64,000 nucleotides of DNA. Source: Pseudomonas bohemica (GTDB lineage Bacteria; Pseudomonadota; Gammaproteobacteria; Pseudomonadales; Pseudomonadaceae). The notes beneath the pieces are model-generated. The model was given only the letters and a program-made list of their open reading frames with translations, was not told the origin of the DNA and made no database searches. Made by a program: the position numbers and the translations under genes. The stretch is taken from assembly GCF_002934685.1 (NCBI RefSeq), contig NZ_NKHL01000103.1, positions 7,762 through 71,761 on the forward strand, in the 5' to 3' direction. This document shows, in pieces, positions 52,783-62,030 of this stretch (position 1 is the stretch's first letter; every line of letters starts with the position of its first letter).

Positions 52783-54612
52783 TCAGGCTTTTTTCAGGCT
52801 GGCGATGTAAGCGCGCCAGCCGCCGAATGCGGTGATGTCCAGCGCATCGTCGAGCGCCCAGGGTTCGCAGATGAAGCCCTTGACGCTGCGTCCGTCAATC
52901 AGCCTGAGGTTGCCGATGCCCAGCGGTGCGGGAATTTCAGCGACGAATTCACCAAAGCGCGCCAGCGGAATGTCCCACAACTCGACGATGATCGACTGCC
53001 CGGATTGCGCCTTCGCCAGTCCGGGTTTAGGTGGGACGGTGCCGGGCAGCGCATACAGACGATAGTCGCCTTCGGTCAGGGTCTGTTCGACGAAAACCGC
53101 ATCACGACTGGTCAGCTGGGCATTCAGCGGCATGCCGGTCAGGTGCGCACCCACAACCGCAACCCGCACGCAGCCCTTCGCTTGACCTTTCACCGCAGGA
53201 GGCGCCGGCAACGCACGTCCCGTTGCACCCATCGTCAATCCCAGTTGCGCTTGCCATCGCTTGCCAAAATTTGCCAATGCGGCGTCATGCCAGGCCGGGG
53301 CGATCAAGGTAATTCCCGCAGGCAATCCGTCGGCGCGCCACCCCGCCGGCAGCGCCAGGGCCGAGAGGTCCGCCAGGTTGGTGAAGTTGGTGTAGAAACC
53401 GAACTGCGAGTTGTACAGCACCGGCTCTTGGGTCATCTCGGCGAGGGTGCGAAGGGTTGCTGAAGTCGGCACCACCATCGCGTCGAACCCGGCCAGTGCA
53501 TCGTTGATCTGGCGACTCAGCGTCGCCCGCAGGTATTCGGCCTTGTAAGCGTCGCAAGCGCTGTAACCACGCCCGTTCTCGACGATGCCTCGCACCACCG
53601 GGTTGATCGCATCCGGGTTGCTTTCGAGCATCGATTCCAGCGCCACCGTACGCTCGGCGACCCAGGGGCCGTTATACAACTGTTCGGCCAGGGTCCTGAA
53701 CGGGGTGAAGTCGATTCGGGTGATCTCGGCGCCCATCTTGCTGAGGGTCAGCAGCGCCGCTTCATAAACCGTCTGGTTCTGCACATCGCCAAAGAACTCC
53801 AGCGTATCGGGCACTGCCAGTTTCACCGCCTGGGCAAAACCCACCGGCGCAGTATTGGGATTGCGCCGGGAATAGGCGTCGCGCGCATCGTAACCTTCGG
53901 CGATACCGGCAACGCACTCGGCGTCCTCGACGGTCAAGGCGAACACCGAAACGCAATCCACGGTGCGACACGCCGGGACCAGCCCGGTATTGGGCAGACG
54001 CCCCTTGGTCGGCTTCAGCCCGACGATGTTGTTAAAGCCTGCGGGGACGCGACCGGACCCCGCCGTGTCGGTGCCCAGAGAGAACGCCACCAGCCCGCGG
54101 GAAACCACCGACGCCGAGCCTGAGCTCGACCCGCCACCGACGTAGTCCGGATTGATGCTGTTGGGCACCGCGCCATAAGGTGAGCGCGTCCCCACCAACC
54201 CAGTGGCGAACTGATCGAGGTTGGTCTTGCCCATGAGAATGGCACCGGCCGCGCGCAAACGAGCCAACACCGTCGCGTCGTCGCTGGCGGTATAGGCGAA
54301 CTCGGGGCACGCAGCGGTAGTGGGCCAGTCGGCCGCATCGATGTTGTCCTTGATCGCGAATGGCACGCCGTACAGCGGCAGCTGGCTCAGATCGCCATTC
54401 GCCGCTTCGAGCCGGCTGGCCAGGTGTGCCAGCTGCACGTTGAGTTGGGCTTGGCTAACCAGGGAAATCCAGGCGTTATCCGGTTGGGGATAGGCATCGC
54501 GCAGCGCCAGCAGCGCTTGCGGCGTCAGTTCGCGGCTTTGATAGGCGACGAGCCATTCATTAACGGTCAGTCCGAACAGGGGATTGGAGGCGCTGTGCAT
54601 GGTGAATTCCAT
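52783..54612 (-). CDS. atzF: Allophanate hydrolase
   Basis: Cleaves allophanate (urea-1-carboxylate) to ammonia and CO2 in ATP-dependent urea or biuret/cyanurate use. The 609-residue protein has an N-terminal amidase-signature domain with Lys in AIKDNIDAADWP and the cis-Ser/Ser pair in GGSSSGSASVV and TDTAGSGRVPAG, plus the C-terminal AtzF domain (GAHLTGMPLN... QLTSRDAVF). The start may be 54612 or 54600. Partners expected beside it (urea carboxylase, biuret hydrolase) are not in the window; only the GntR gene is near. Length and motifs indicate a working enzyme. Confidence 0.94.
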   Translation of the reverse strand: MEFTMHSASNPLFGLTVNEWLVAYQSRELTPQALLALRDAYPQPDNAWISLVSQAQLNVQLAHLASRLEAANGDLSQLPLYGVPFAIKDNIDAADWPTTAACPEFAYTASDDATVLARLRAAGAILMGKTNLDQFATGLVGTRSPYGAVPNSINPDYVGGGSSSGSASVVSRGLVAFSLGTDTAGSGRVPAGFNNIVGLKPTKGRLPNTGLVPACRTVDCVSVFALTVEDAECVAGIAEGYDARDAYSRRNPNTAPVGFAQAVKLAVPDTLEFFGDVQNQTVYEAALLTLSKMGAEITRIDFTPFRTLAEQLYNGPWVAERTVALESMLESNPDAINPVVRGIVENGRGYSACDAYKAEYLRATLSRQINDALAGFDAMVVPTSATLRTLAEMTQEPVLYNSQFGFYTNFTNLADLSALALPAGWRADGLPAGITLIAPAWHDAALANFGKRWQAQLGLTMGATGRALPAPPAVKGQAKGCVRVAVVGAHLTGMPLNAQLTSRDAVFVEQTLTEGDYRLYALPGTVPPKPGLAKAQSGQSIIVELWDIPLARFGEFVAEIPAPLGIGNLRLIDGRSVKGFICEPWALDDALDITAFGGWRAYIASLKKA

Positions 54613-55179
54613 CTTGTATCCAAGTTTGGATTCACTCCAAGCAAGACGTGGGCCACGATGACGCCGGCCTTGTAAACCGCCGCTTTGAACGCAGATTGAG
54701 ATTATTTGAACCCAAGGTAGTGCTCGCCGATGAAGCGCGGCTGCGTGGTTTTGGTGCCGACGAAACGACGCTGACCCACAGTGGCCCAGGCAGCCCGGCA
54801 AGCAACGCAGCTCTTTGGCGCGAACCCAGCTGGCATCGACTTCGGCCGGAAAATACCCGCCGGTGACATTAGCGGGATCGCCCCGTTGGCCAGAGGTTCG
54901 GACAGGCTTTCACAGGAATTAACGAGTCGGTTCGGGCAATAATCCTGACAACCATATTTAATAGCGCATTGCTATCAACTGTATCCGTTTTGAGACATGC
55001 GTCACAAACATTGGATCCGTTGTGTGTTGCAGCCGGAACCAAATGGTCATATCTTCTTCGCGCTGAGCTCTTTGCCCGTTCAGATGATCCTTCGAGAAGC
55101 ATCCTGAGCAGGCACACAATAAGAACTGAATCGCTCATGCTCGCCGCCTGCCGGAAGTTGTACCCAAAGGAATAGACCC
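54613..55179. other. Gene-poor interval
   Basis: 567 bp with no supported gene. Several short open frames occur on both strands (for example 54969-55175 plus and 54869-55189 minus) but overlap each other, lack good ribosome sites and match nothing I know. I see no repeat or terminator. The interval might be a decayed gene. Confidence 0.45.
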
Positions 55180-55374
55180 ATGAATCCAACCGTTTACAAG
55201 CATGTGCCGGTCGATACCGGTCTTGCCATGTACGGCGTCAGTTCCAACGTCCCCAGCGCGACCAACGATGTGAGCAACGTAACGGGTGCCAATACGACAG
55301 ATCAACGTACGAGCCATACCACCGTCAATGTGGATGTCATCGACGGTGTCGTCTCGGAATACAGACTCAACTGA
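55180..55374 (+). CDS. Small hypothetical protein
   Basis: A 64-residue frame with AAAGGA eight bases before its ATG. The sequence (MNPTVYKHVPVDTGLAMYGV...) is rich in Thr, Ser, Val and Asn, hydrophilic, and without a signal peptide or helix. It is followed by the lipoprotein gene on the same strand, 128 bp on. I do not recognise it. The ribosome site and the composition favour a real gene, but conservation must decide. Confidence 0.4.
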   Translation: MNPTVYKHVPVDTGLAMYGVSSNVPSATNDVSNVTGANTTDQRTSHTTVNVDVIDGVVSEYRLN

Positions 55375-55502
55375 TCAAGAAGGCTGTGCTTTATCTCGCG
55401 CAGCCAGCACGTCAATAGCTGCGACAGCCGCGATGTCCAGTGCTGCCCCTGAGCCAGCGTTTAAAAGCCACGACTGACCTTACTTTTGGATGGAGAATGA
55501 AA

Positions 55503-55814
55503 ATGTATAAATGGATGCCACGCACTCTGGCGCTTGCCGGGATTACCGTTCTGCTGTCCGCTTGCGGTTCGACGCAGGTCAACATGATCCAGATGCAGAC
55601 CGAAACGGCAAAAACCCTGGGCTTGGCGTCCTCGGATGAAATCACCGTTTCCAACATCAACTATCAGAAGAAGAACTCGATCGGCGGCTCCCAGCTGACC
55701 TACGACGCCACCACCGCCCGTGGTCGTAAGTTCGCCTGCAGCGCTTTCGTCATGGCGGGTCTGACGCCACTGGACGAAGCCGCGTGGACCGACGGCAAAT
55801 GCACTCAGAAATAA
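55503..55814 (+). CDS. Small lipoprotein of unknown function
   Basis: A 103-residue precursor with a lipoprotein signal: MYKWMPRTLALAGITVLL then the lipobox SAC, giving Cys near residue 19 followed by GST. GGAG lies seven bases before ATG 55503; an ATG two codons earlier is too close to that site. The mature part is small and hydrophilic with two more cysteines (FACSAFV; DGKCTQK) that could form a disulphide in the periplasm. No known family. Confidence 0.82.
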   Translation: MYKWMPRTLALAGITVLLSACGSTQVNMIQMQTETAKTLGLASSDEITVSNINYQKKNSIGGSQLTYDATTARGRKFACSAFVMAGLTPLDEAAWTDGKCTQK

Positions 55815-55863
55815 CCTGTTAAGTGCATCGGTTGAGCAGCAACGACTGATCGACGCTTGCTTT

Positions 55864-55927
55864 GGTAGCACTCGGCCCGCAGGCGGTGGTTGAGCAAAAA
55901 AACCACTGCCGGCGCGCCGGGCTGCTA
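55864..55927. repeat. Nested foldback between convergent genes
   Basis: The outer arms GGTAGCA/TGCTAC and CCCG/CGGG enclose an inner hairpin GGCGGTGGTT / AACCACTGCC with an A-rich loop. It may be a REP-like element or act as a transcription stop. Confidence 0.45.
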
Positions 55928-55942
55928 CAGAAGCCCGCAACG

Positions 55943-56827
55943 CTACAACGCCTCCAGCCCCCACAACACCTCAAGCACATGCCCCGTCGAACGCTCGATC
56001 TCTGTGGTGCGGTGCGCGATGCCCAGTTCTCTCCACAATGATGGTTGCAACGAACGCATGACGATGCGGCTTTCCGGCGATGGAGTGGACGCCTCGTGGG
56101 GCAATAACGTCGCGCCATAACCCGCGGCGACCAGGCTCTTGATCGCATCATTGTAATTGAGCTGAATGCGCGGCGTCGGCTGCGGGCCCTCGCTGGCGAA
56201 CCACTCCGCTACCTGGCGCGACAGCCGGGTGCTGTTGTCGTTGAGAATCAGCGGCTGCCCTGCCAGCCAACCAGGGCTGATCACATCGGGACACACCCAG
56301 CGCGCCGGCACGAACGCCATGACCGGATCCCGTCGCCAGGGTCTGATCGTCAGCCCCTTGACCGGTGCCTGTGGCAAGGCGATCACGCCAATGTCCAGGC
56401 TGCCATCGGCAAGCTTGTGCAAGGTCTGCTGCGAGGTCAGAACCGCGACCTGCACATCGATACCCGCATGGTGCTGACTCAAGGTTTCCAGCGCCTGAGG
56501 TATCAGCTGCGCGATGACCCCGGTCGATGCGCCAAGACGCACCCTTCCCGCCAGCCCCTGCACTTGACGCTTCACGTCTTCGAGGGCCTGCTCGGCGTCA
56601 GCGAGCAGGCGCCGGGCGCGTTCGATCAGGGTTTCGCCAATGGCCGACGGCTGAACCCGGCCTCGGGTGCGCGACAGCAACGAGCCACCCACTCGTTCTT
56701 CGAGGTCGGCGATATGCAGGCTGACCGTCGGCGGCGCCAGATTCAGCACCCGCGCCGCTTCGGCGAACGAACCATGGTCGGCAATCGCCACCAGCGTACG
56801 TAAACGGTCCAGGCTGATTTCGCGCAT
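55943..56827 (-). CDS. LysR-family regulator beside an ArgC-like gene
   Basis: LTTR of 294 residues with the winged helix [23 protein letters not shown] and [20 protein letters not shown] 56827 matches the family start. It is divergent from the ArgC-like gene, and a perfect LysR box (TTCAG-N5-CTGAA) lies 13 bp upstream of its own start, so self-control and control of the reductase are likely. Confidence 0.9.
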   Translation of the reverse strand: MREISLDRLRTLVAIADHGSFAEAARVLNLAPPTVSLHIADLEERVGGSLLSRTRGRVQPSAIGETLIERARRLLADAEQALEDVKRQVQGLAGRVRLGASTGVIAQLIPQALETLSQHHAGIDVQVAVLTSQQTLHKLADGSLDIGVIALPQAPVKGLTIRPWRRDPVMAFVPARWVCPDVISPGWLAGQPLILNDNSTRLSRQVAEWFASEGPQPTPRIQLNYNDAIKSLVAAGYGATLLPHEASTPSPESRIVMRSLQPSLWRELGIAHRTTEIERSTGHVLEVLWGLEAL

Positions 56828-56839
56828 AAGGGTTCTATC

Positions 56840-56854
56840 TTCAGAAAAACTGAA
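56840..56854. promoter_or_regulatory. Perfect LysR box
   Basis: TTCAG-AAAAA-CTGAA contains T-N11-A and is an exact inverted repeat. A second, looser GTTAAATTCAAC lies 10 bp further toward the ArgC-like gene. Both sit in the divergent promoter. Confidence 0.6.
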
Positions 56855-56939
56855 TCCTATCATTGTTAAATTCAACTTTTCCTATCTTACGCGCGGCCCG
56901 AAGATGATCGCCATTGATGATTTTCAGAGTGATTCGGAC

Positions 56940-57863
56940 ATGACGCTTCCAGTGGTTTTTATCGACGGCGACCAAGGCACCACGGGCCTGCAGATCCACC
57001 AACGGCTGCAAGGCCGCGCCGACCTGAAACTGGTCACCTTGCCCGCAGACCGGCGCAAGAATCCGCAGAGCCGCATGGCCGCGATCAACGCCTGTGACAT
57101 CGCAATCCTGTGCCTGCCGGACGACGCTGCCCGCGCCGCGGTCGCCAGCATTGAAAACCCAGCCGTGCGGGTCATCGACGCCAGTTCGGCGCATCGTACC
57201 GACCCTGAATGGGTCTACGGTTTCGCGCAGATCAGCGCGGCGCAACAAAAGGCCATCGCCACGGCCAAACGGGTCAGCAATCCCGGCTGCTATCCCACTG
57301 GCGCGGTGGGCCTGTTGCGTCCTCTGCTGGATGCAGGCCTGGTGCCTCGGGACTACCCGGTCAGCATCAACGCGGTGTCGGGCTACTCGGGCAAAGGCCG
57401 CGCCGGCGTTGATGAATTCGAAGGGCCGGACGCCGCGCAAGCGACGCCGTTCCTGATCTACGGCCTGGGCCTTGCGCACAAACATGTGCCGGAGATCCAG
57501 CAGTTCAGCGGGCTGTTCGAGCGGCCCGTGTTCATCCCGGCCTACGGCTCGTTTCGTCAGGGCATCGTGCTGACCATTGCGCTGCAACTGCGTCTGCTGT
57601 CGTCGGGCTTGACCGGCGGCAGATTGCACGCTTGCCTTGAGCAGCATTACGCAGGCAGCGATTTCGTCGAGGTCATGTCGATGGACCAATCCAGGGCGCT
57701 GAGCGGTCTGGATCCTCGGACGCTGAACGGCACCGACAAATTGCGGCTGATGGTCTTTGAAAATGCCGCGCACGTGATGCTGGCGGCGGTCTTCGACAAT
57801 CTGGGCAAAGGCGCTGCGGGGGCAGCGGTGCAGAATCTGGACCTGATGATCGCCGGGGCCTGA
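56940..57863 (+). CDS. argC: N-acetyl-gamma-glutamyl-phosphate reductase, short (type 2) form
   Basis: NADPH enzyme of 307 residues reducing N-acetylglutamyl phosphate to the semialdehyde. It shows [18 protein letters not shown], the catalytic Cys in [13 protein letters not shown] and His in KHVPEI. It is the short ArgC type, a second copy in addition to the arg-regulon one in many Pseudomonas. ATG 56940 is the family start; a start at 56904 would add 12 residues. The dedicated LysR gene suggests it is not part of normal arginine synthesis and may act on another acyl phosphate. Confidence 0.9.
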   Translation: MTLPVVFIDGDQGTTGLQIHQRLQGRADLKLVTLPADRRKNPQSRMAAINACDIAILCLPDDAARAAVASIENPAVRVIDASSAHRTDPEWVYGFAQISAAQQKAIATAKRVSNPGCYPTGAVGLLRPLLDAGLVPRDYPVSINAVSGYSGKGRAGVDEFEGPDAAQATPFLIYGLGLAHKHVPEIQQFSGLFERPVFIPAYGSFRQGIVLTIALQLRLLSSGLTGGRLHACLEQHYAGSDFVEVMSMDQSRALSGLDPRTLNGTDKLRLMVFENAAHVMLAAVFDNLGKGAAGAAVQNLDLMIAGA

Positions 57864-57872
57864 CGCCGGGTT

Positions 57873-59249
57873 TCATATCCATTTGGCAGGGTCGGACCCC
57901 AATGCACGACCGGGCAGATCCCAGCGCGTCGGCGCCCCCTCGACCTGCGCCGCGGGCTTGAGGCGCTGCGCGGGTCCCCAGGCTGTCTGTTCGATGTCGA
58001 GGGCGAAAGCACTCGAATCGGCAGGCGCAAGGGGCAACTGCGCACCGGACTCACCTTCCATCAACGCCTTGGCCGTGCGAGCCAGCGATGCCTGAACCTG
58101 ACAGCCTTCGCCTGTAGCCCAACGCTGGGTCAGACCGCGAACGGCGGCAGCGGCCATCAGGTACCCGGTGGCGTGATCCAACGCCTGAACCGGCAACGGT
58201 ACGGGTTTGTCAGTGCCGTTGGCGCGCATTCCCGCGTCGGCAATCCCCGTGCTCATCTGCACCAGGCTGTCGAAACCCCGACGCTCGCGCCACGGCCCGG
58301 TCCAACCGTAGGCATTGAGCGAGACATCCACCAGCCCAGGGTTCAGAGCGCGACGATGTCCGGCATCCAGTCCCAAGCGCGCCAATGCATCGGCGCGATA
58401 ACCATGCACCAGCACATCGGCCTCGCTGAGCAAACGTTCGAACACGCCCCGCTCGGCGGCGTCGCGCAGATTCAGCCGGGCACAACGCTTGCCCAGCACC
58501 ACCTCGGGCACCGTCCCCGGCTCTTCCCAGCCATAGGGGTCGATGCGCAACACCTGCGCGCCGAAACCCGCCAGAAAACGCGTGGCGACCGGCCCTGCGA
58601 GGATGCGCGTCAAATCCAGCACCCGCAGGCCTTGCAGCGGGCGTTCACGACTGACCGGCCAGGCAGATTTATTGCCCCCGGAGGCGCCGATTCGATGCAG
58701 CAAAGGTTCGCTGGCGACGCTCAAGCCTTGCGGGTGCGCGGCCCACGCCTGTGCTGTTCGCATGGCAGCCGCGCAGCCCCGGCGTTCGACGATAGCGCTT
58801 TCCAGTGCGCTGGCTTCCCAGCCGTAGACGGCTTTGGCGACTGCATCTCGATCAACAGGGGTGCCGAGCACGGCCAGTGCGGCCTGACGATGATGAGGGG
58901 CATTGGTGTGCAACCTGATCCAGCCGTCCGCCGCGCGATAATCGCCTGCCACCGCGTCCCATTGCGCAGGCAGCGACCAACCCTGGGGGCGCAACGAGGT
59001 GCCGAACCAGAGCGAGGCCAGCCGCCGATCTACCACAAGCCGCGGCGTAGCGCCTGAGGTGATGTGGAGCAGCTCGCTGACCGCCAGGTTGGCCGCGCCC
59101 ATGGCCGCCGTTGCAAAATCCGACACGGCAAAGCAGGACGGCAAGTCACCTTCACCCGTCGTGTTGACGTGCGCCAGATACGCTGCATCGCCGCCGGCCG
59201 CCAGCCAGAATTCGCGCAGGAAGCGATCGATTGCTTTATCGTCATTCAT
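57873..59249 (-). CDS. CaiB/BaiF-type CoA-transferase
   Basis: Class III CoA-transferase of 458 residues moving CoA between carboxylic acids. It shows GLRVLDLTRILAGPVATRFLAGFGAQVLRID and a region around residue 300 (DVSLNAYGWTGPWRERRGFDSLVQ) with the family Tyr/Gly pattern. The N-terminal half is a shortened second CaiB-like segment, so the protein may be a fused or degenerate duplication. The start is ATG 59249, and the neighbouring LysR gene ends 99 bp away on the same strand. Substrate unknown. Confidence 0.85.
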   Translation of the reverse strand: MNDDKAIDRFLREFWLAAGGDAAYLAHVNTTGEGDLPSCFAVSDFATAAMGAANLAVSELLHITSGATPRLVVDRRLASLWFGTSLRPQGWSLPAQWDAVAGDYRAADGWIRLHTNAPHHRQAALAVLGTPVDRDAVAKAVYGWEASALESAIVERRGCAAAMRTAQAWAAHPQGLSVASEPLLHRIGASGGNKSAWPVSRERPLQGLRVLDLTRILAGPVATRFLAGFGAQVLRIDPYGWEEPGTVPEVVLGKRCARLNLRDAAERGVFERLLSEADVLVHGYRADALARLGLDAGHRRALNPGLVDVSLNAYGWTGPWRERRGFDSLVQMSTGIADAGMRANGTDKPVPLPVQALDHATGYLMAAAAVRGLTQRWATGEGCQVQASLARTAKALMEGESGAQLPLAPADSSAFALDIEQTAWGPAQRLKPAAQVEGAPTRWDLPGRALGSDPAKWI

Positions 59250-59348
59250 CGTAGTTGAACCCTGTCTGGAACCTGACCAAAGCTGCACGTTTTGCCGGCG
59301 ATGAGATCTCCTCGCCAGACGAACCGCGCAGCCCAAAAAACACCTGAA

Positions 59349-60248
59349 TCACGCCAACTCCCGTCGCAACCACTCGACCAACAGATCCGCCTCCTCCCGC
59401 CGCGCCTGTCCATGTCGCCGATACACCGCCAGCGCTTCGGTCAGGTGAACGCTCTGGCTGAACGGCGCGACCAGCATGCCACTGTCGAGCATGCGCTGTG
59501 AGGTCCGCCGCCAGCCCATCGCCAGGCCATGCCCTTCGACTGCCGCGTGCAGCATCAATGAATAGTGGTCGAACGCCAGCCCGCGCGCAGTGGCTGGAAG
59601 CTCATGACCGAACCGCGCAAGCCAGGTGTCCCATTCCAGCTGGTAGGCCGGCAGCGCGTCGTGGTGCAGCAAGGTATGGCTGGCGAGCTCGTCGAGACCG
59701 ATCGCTGTACGCCCCTGCAGATAGCGCGGGCTGCACACCGGGAACACCTCATCGGCCGCGGTGAACAACAACGGATGCAGGCCGTGGTCGCGGTTGGCGC
59801 TCTGCATCGCTACGTCGAAATAGCCCTGGAAATCGGTCAGCGGGCTGGCCCACGTCACCATCTTCAGTTCGATTTGCGGGAACTGCCGATGAAAGTTCGA
59901 CAGCCGCGGCATCAGCCAGTGGAACGCCTCGCACGGCTGACACAGCAACACTACTTCATTCTTGCCCGCGGCCCCGCGCAGCCGGTCCGCGGTGCTGGCG
60001 ACGTCGTGCAATGCCTGACCCAGACTGAGGCTGAACTCGCGTCCGGCATCGGTCAGAAACACCGCCCGGTTGCGCCGCTGGAACAGGACGATGCCGAGAT
60101 TTTCTTCCAGCGCACGAATCTGCCGACTGACCGCCGCCTGAGTAAGGTTCAGTTCCTCAGCCGCGCGAGAAAAACTCAGCAATCGGGCGGCCGCTTCGAA
60201 GGGAAGAAGACTGGCCAACGGCGGAAGGGATTTGCCGAGCTTATTCAT
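59349..60248 (-). CDS. LysR-family regulator, GcvA-like
   Basis: LTTR of 299 residues opening LPPLASLLPFEAAARLLSFSRAAEELNLTQAAVSRQIRALEENLG, the GcvA-subgroup winged helix. It is divergent from the EamA exporter gene at 60412 and lies upstream of the CoA-transferase on its own strand, so it may control either. An 11-bp inverted repeat spans the promoter region. Confidence 0.91.
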   Translation of the reverse strand: MNKLGKSLPPLASLLPFEAAARLLSFSRAAEELNLTQAAVSRQIRALEENLGIVLFQRRNRAVFLTDAGREFSLSLGQALHDVASTADRLRGAAGKNEVVLLCQPCEAFHWLMPRLSNFHRQFPQIELKMVTWASPLTDFQGYFDVAMQSANRDHGLHPLLFTAADEVFPVCSPRYLQGRTAIGLDELASHTLLHHDALPAYQLEWDTWLARFGHELPATARGLAFDHYSLMLHAAVEGHGLAMGWRRTSQRMLDSGMLVAPFSQSVHLTEALAVYRRHGQARREEADLLVEWLRRELA

Positions 60249-60367
60249 AATCGCAGGTAATGCATCGAGACGAAGACATCATTTGTAGCACAGCGCTGGG
60301 GATCGGCAAGATGGCAGCGAACGCCCGATCTGCCGAAGCCGGCAAACATGCCCGGGCCTGCGATTAT
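60247..60367. promoter_or_regulatory. Widely spaced inverted repeat in a divergent promoter
   Basis: ATAATCGCAGG (60247-60257) and CCTGCGATTAT (60357-60367) are exact reverse complements 99 bp apart, one at the LysR start and one just before the EamA gene. They could be two sites for one dimer or tetramer. Confidence 0.4.
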
Positions 60368-60411
60368 TTTTGGCGCAGCATCCGTCGCCGGTCCTCAGCA
60401 CAGGAATCAAC

Positions 60412-61383
60412 ATGACCTCATCGCGCTCGATCATCCTGCAAGGCGTGGCCCTGGCGGCGCTGGCGACGCTGAGCTGGGCGTGTAACTTCATCGCGCCTTA
60501 CGTGCTACAGGGTTACAGCATCGAGGACTTCATGCTGGTGCGTTTCATGATGGCTGGCGTGCTCGGAGCCCTGCTGCTGCCGTTCTACCGCGCTCAACTG
60601 CGTAGCCTGCGCCCCCGTCAATGGCTGACCGGCATGGGCCTTGGCGTATTGGGTTATCTGGGCTACAGCAGCTGCATCGCGGGCGGCGTGATCTACGGTG
60701 GGCCGTTGCTGATTGCTGCGTTCATCGGCGCGGTGCCGGTCTTACAGGCACTGCTGGGCAATGCTCGACACCGCTCGCTGCGTTGGGGTCAGTTGGCGAT
60801 GCCGATTGGCTTGCTGTGTGTGGGTCTGCTGCTGATCAATCTGCAGCTGCTGGATGGGTCAACCGGCGCCGCTACTCAACTGTCGGCGGGGCTGGCGTTT
60901 TCCGTGGCGGCGGTGCTGCTGTGGCTGTCGTTCAGCGTGGTCAATCAGGCGGCGATGGAGCAATTGCACGCCGGCGCCACCACCGCCTGGACCTGCCTGA
61001 TGATGATCGGCGCGGGCTTTGCCGCATTGCTGCTGACGCCACTGGCCTGGGCGATGCATCTGCTGCGCCTGCCGGTTTTGGGCATGGCAACCCCGGGTGC
61101 GCTGCACCTGTACGGATGGGCGTTGGTGATCGCGCTGCTCTCGTCGGTCATCGGCGCCTGGGCATGGAACCTCGCCTCGCGACGTCTGCCGATGGTGCTG
61201 TCGGGACAATTGATCGCGCTGGAGTCGTTTTTCGCCACAGTGCTCGGTCTGGCCTTTCATGGTCGTCTGCCGAGCATGCTCGAAACAACCGGTCTGGCGT
61301 TGATCCTGTTCGGTGCGGTGTACTCGGTGCGCGTCATCCTTACCCCCGCCCGAAACGCTGCAGAACAACCCGCCAACCACTGA
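60412..61383 (+). CDS. EamA/DMT-family exporter
   Basis: Ten-helix inner-membrane protein of 323 residues with two EamA halves; conserved LSWACNFIAPYVLQG, LVRFMMAGVLGALLLPFYR, LGVLGYLGYSSCIAGG and a C-terminal SGQLIALESFFATVLGLAFHGRLP. The ATG at 60412 has AGGA six bases upstream. Such proteins usually export amino acids, purines or related metabolites. Control by the divergent LysR gene is the expected arrangement. Substrate unknown. Confidence 0.9.
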   Translation: MTSSRSIILQGVALAALATLSWACNFIAPYVLQGYSIEDFMLVRFMMAGVLGALLLPFYRAQLRSLRPRQWLTGMGLGVLGYLGYSSCIAGGVIYGGPLLIAAFIGAVPVLQALLGNARHRSLRWGQLAMPIGLLCVGLLLINLQLLDGSTGAATQLSAGLAFSVAAVLLWLSFSVVNQAAMEQLHAGATTAWTCLMMIGAGFAALLLTPLAWAMHLLRLPVLGMATPGALHLYGWALVIALLSSVIGAWAWNLASRRLPMVLSGQLIALESFFATVLGLAFHGRLPSMLETTGLALILFGAVYSVRVILTPARNAAEQPANH

Positions 61384-61442
61384 ATCGATGCCGCAGACGT
61401 CGATGTGGTCAGGCTGATGCTTTGGCCTGCGGTTGCCCGTAA

Positions 61443-62030
61443 TCAGGTCGAGGGAAAAACCGGTTCGCCAAGGTTGAGCATCAGGCGATTGGCCCAGGCG
61501 AATATCGAGATCGCATGAATCAGGTCGAGCACTTGCCCATCGTCCAGCCCATGCTCGCGCAGCACCTGAATGTGGCTGGCGCTCAATGCGGCGGGTTCCA
61601 GTGTCAGGTCGATGGAAAACTGGACGATCGCTTTCTCTCGCTCGGTCGTGCCGGCAGTCTTCGGGTCGGCGAAGATTTGGCGGATCACATCGTTGCGCTT
61701 GGCCAGTTGTTCGAAGCGCTGGGCATGCACCGACGCGCAATAGACGCATCGGTTGATGCGCGACACCACGGTGCTCGCCAGCTCACGTTCGGCGCGCGCG
61801 AGGCCACCGGGCGCGTACATGATCGCGTTAAACGCCTGGGAGCGCTGGCGAAGAATGTCCGGATGGTGCGCCAGGGTCAGGTAATAGTCCGAGGTCTTGG
61901 CCTGCGGATGGCTTTCTTCCAGCACGGCCATCTGTTCGGCAGTGGCACTGGCCAGGTCAACGGTGGGCAACCAGGCTTTCCAGCCCAGCACTTCGTTGGT
62001 GAATCCGCTTTCGCGAATGGCGTCGCTCAT
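61443..62030 (-). CDS. AhpD-like carboxymuconolactone decarboxylase-family peroxidase-related enzyme
   Basis: Protein of 195 residues with the CxxC redox centre CVYCASVHAQRF, as in AhpD-type alkylhydroperoxidases, plus the family lead-in MYAPGGLARAERELASTVVS. Members reduce peroxides or act on quinone-like compounds. The start ATG overlaps the stop of the next CMD gene by four bases (ATGA), so the pair is coupled. The sequence fits the peroxidase-related group often found beside CMD proteins and peptide-type ABC transporters. Confidence 0.88.
   Translation of the reverse strand: MSDAIRESGFTNEVLGWKAWLPTVDLASATAEQMAVLEESHPQAKTSDYYLTLAHHPDILRQRSQAFNAIMYAPGGLARAERELASTVVSRINRCVYCASVHAQRFEQLAKRNDVIRQIFADPKTAGTTEREKAIVQFSIDLTLEPAALSASHIQVLREHGLDDGQVLDLIHAISIFAWANRLMLNLGEPVFPST

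Noticed and set aside
54969-55189. Overlapping short frames on both strands
   Set aside because: They overlap each other, lack ribosome sites and have no recognisable domain, so they are not called as genes.
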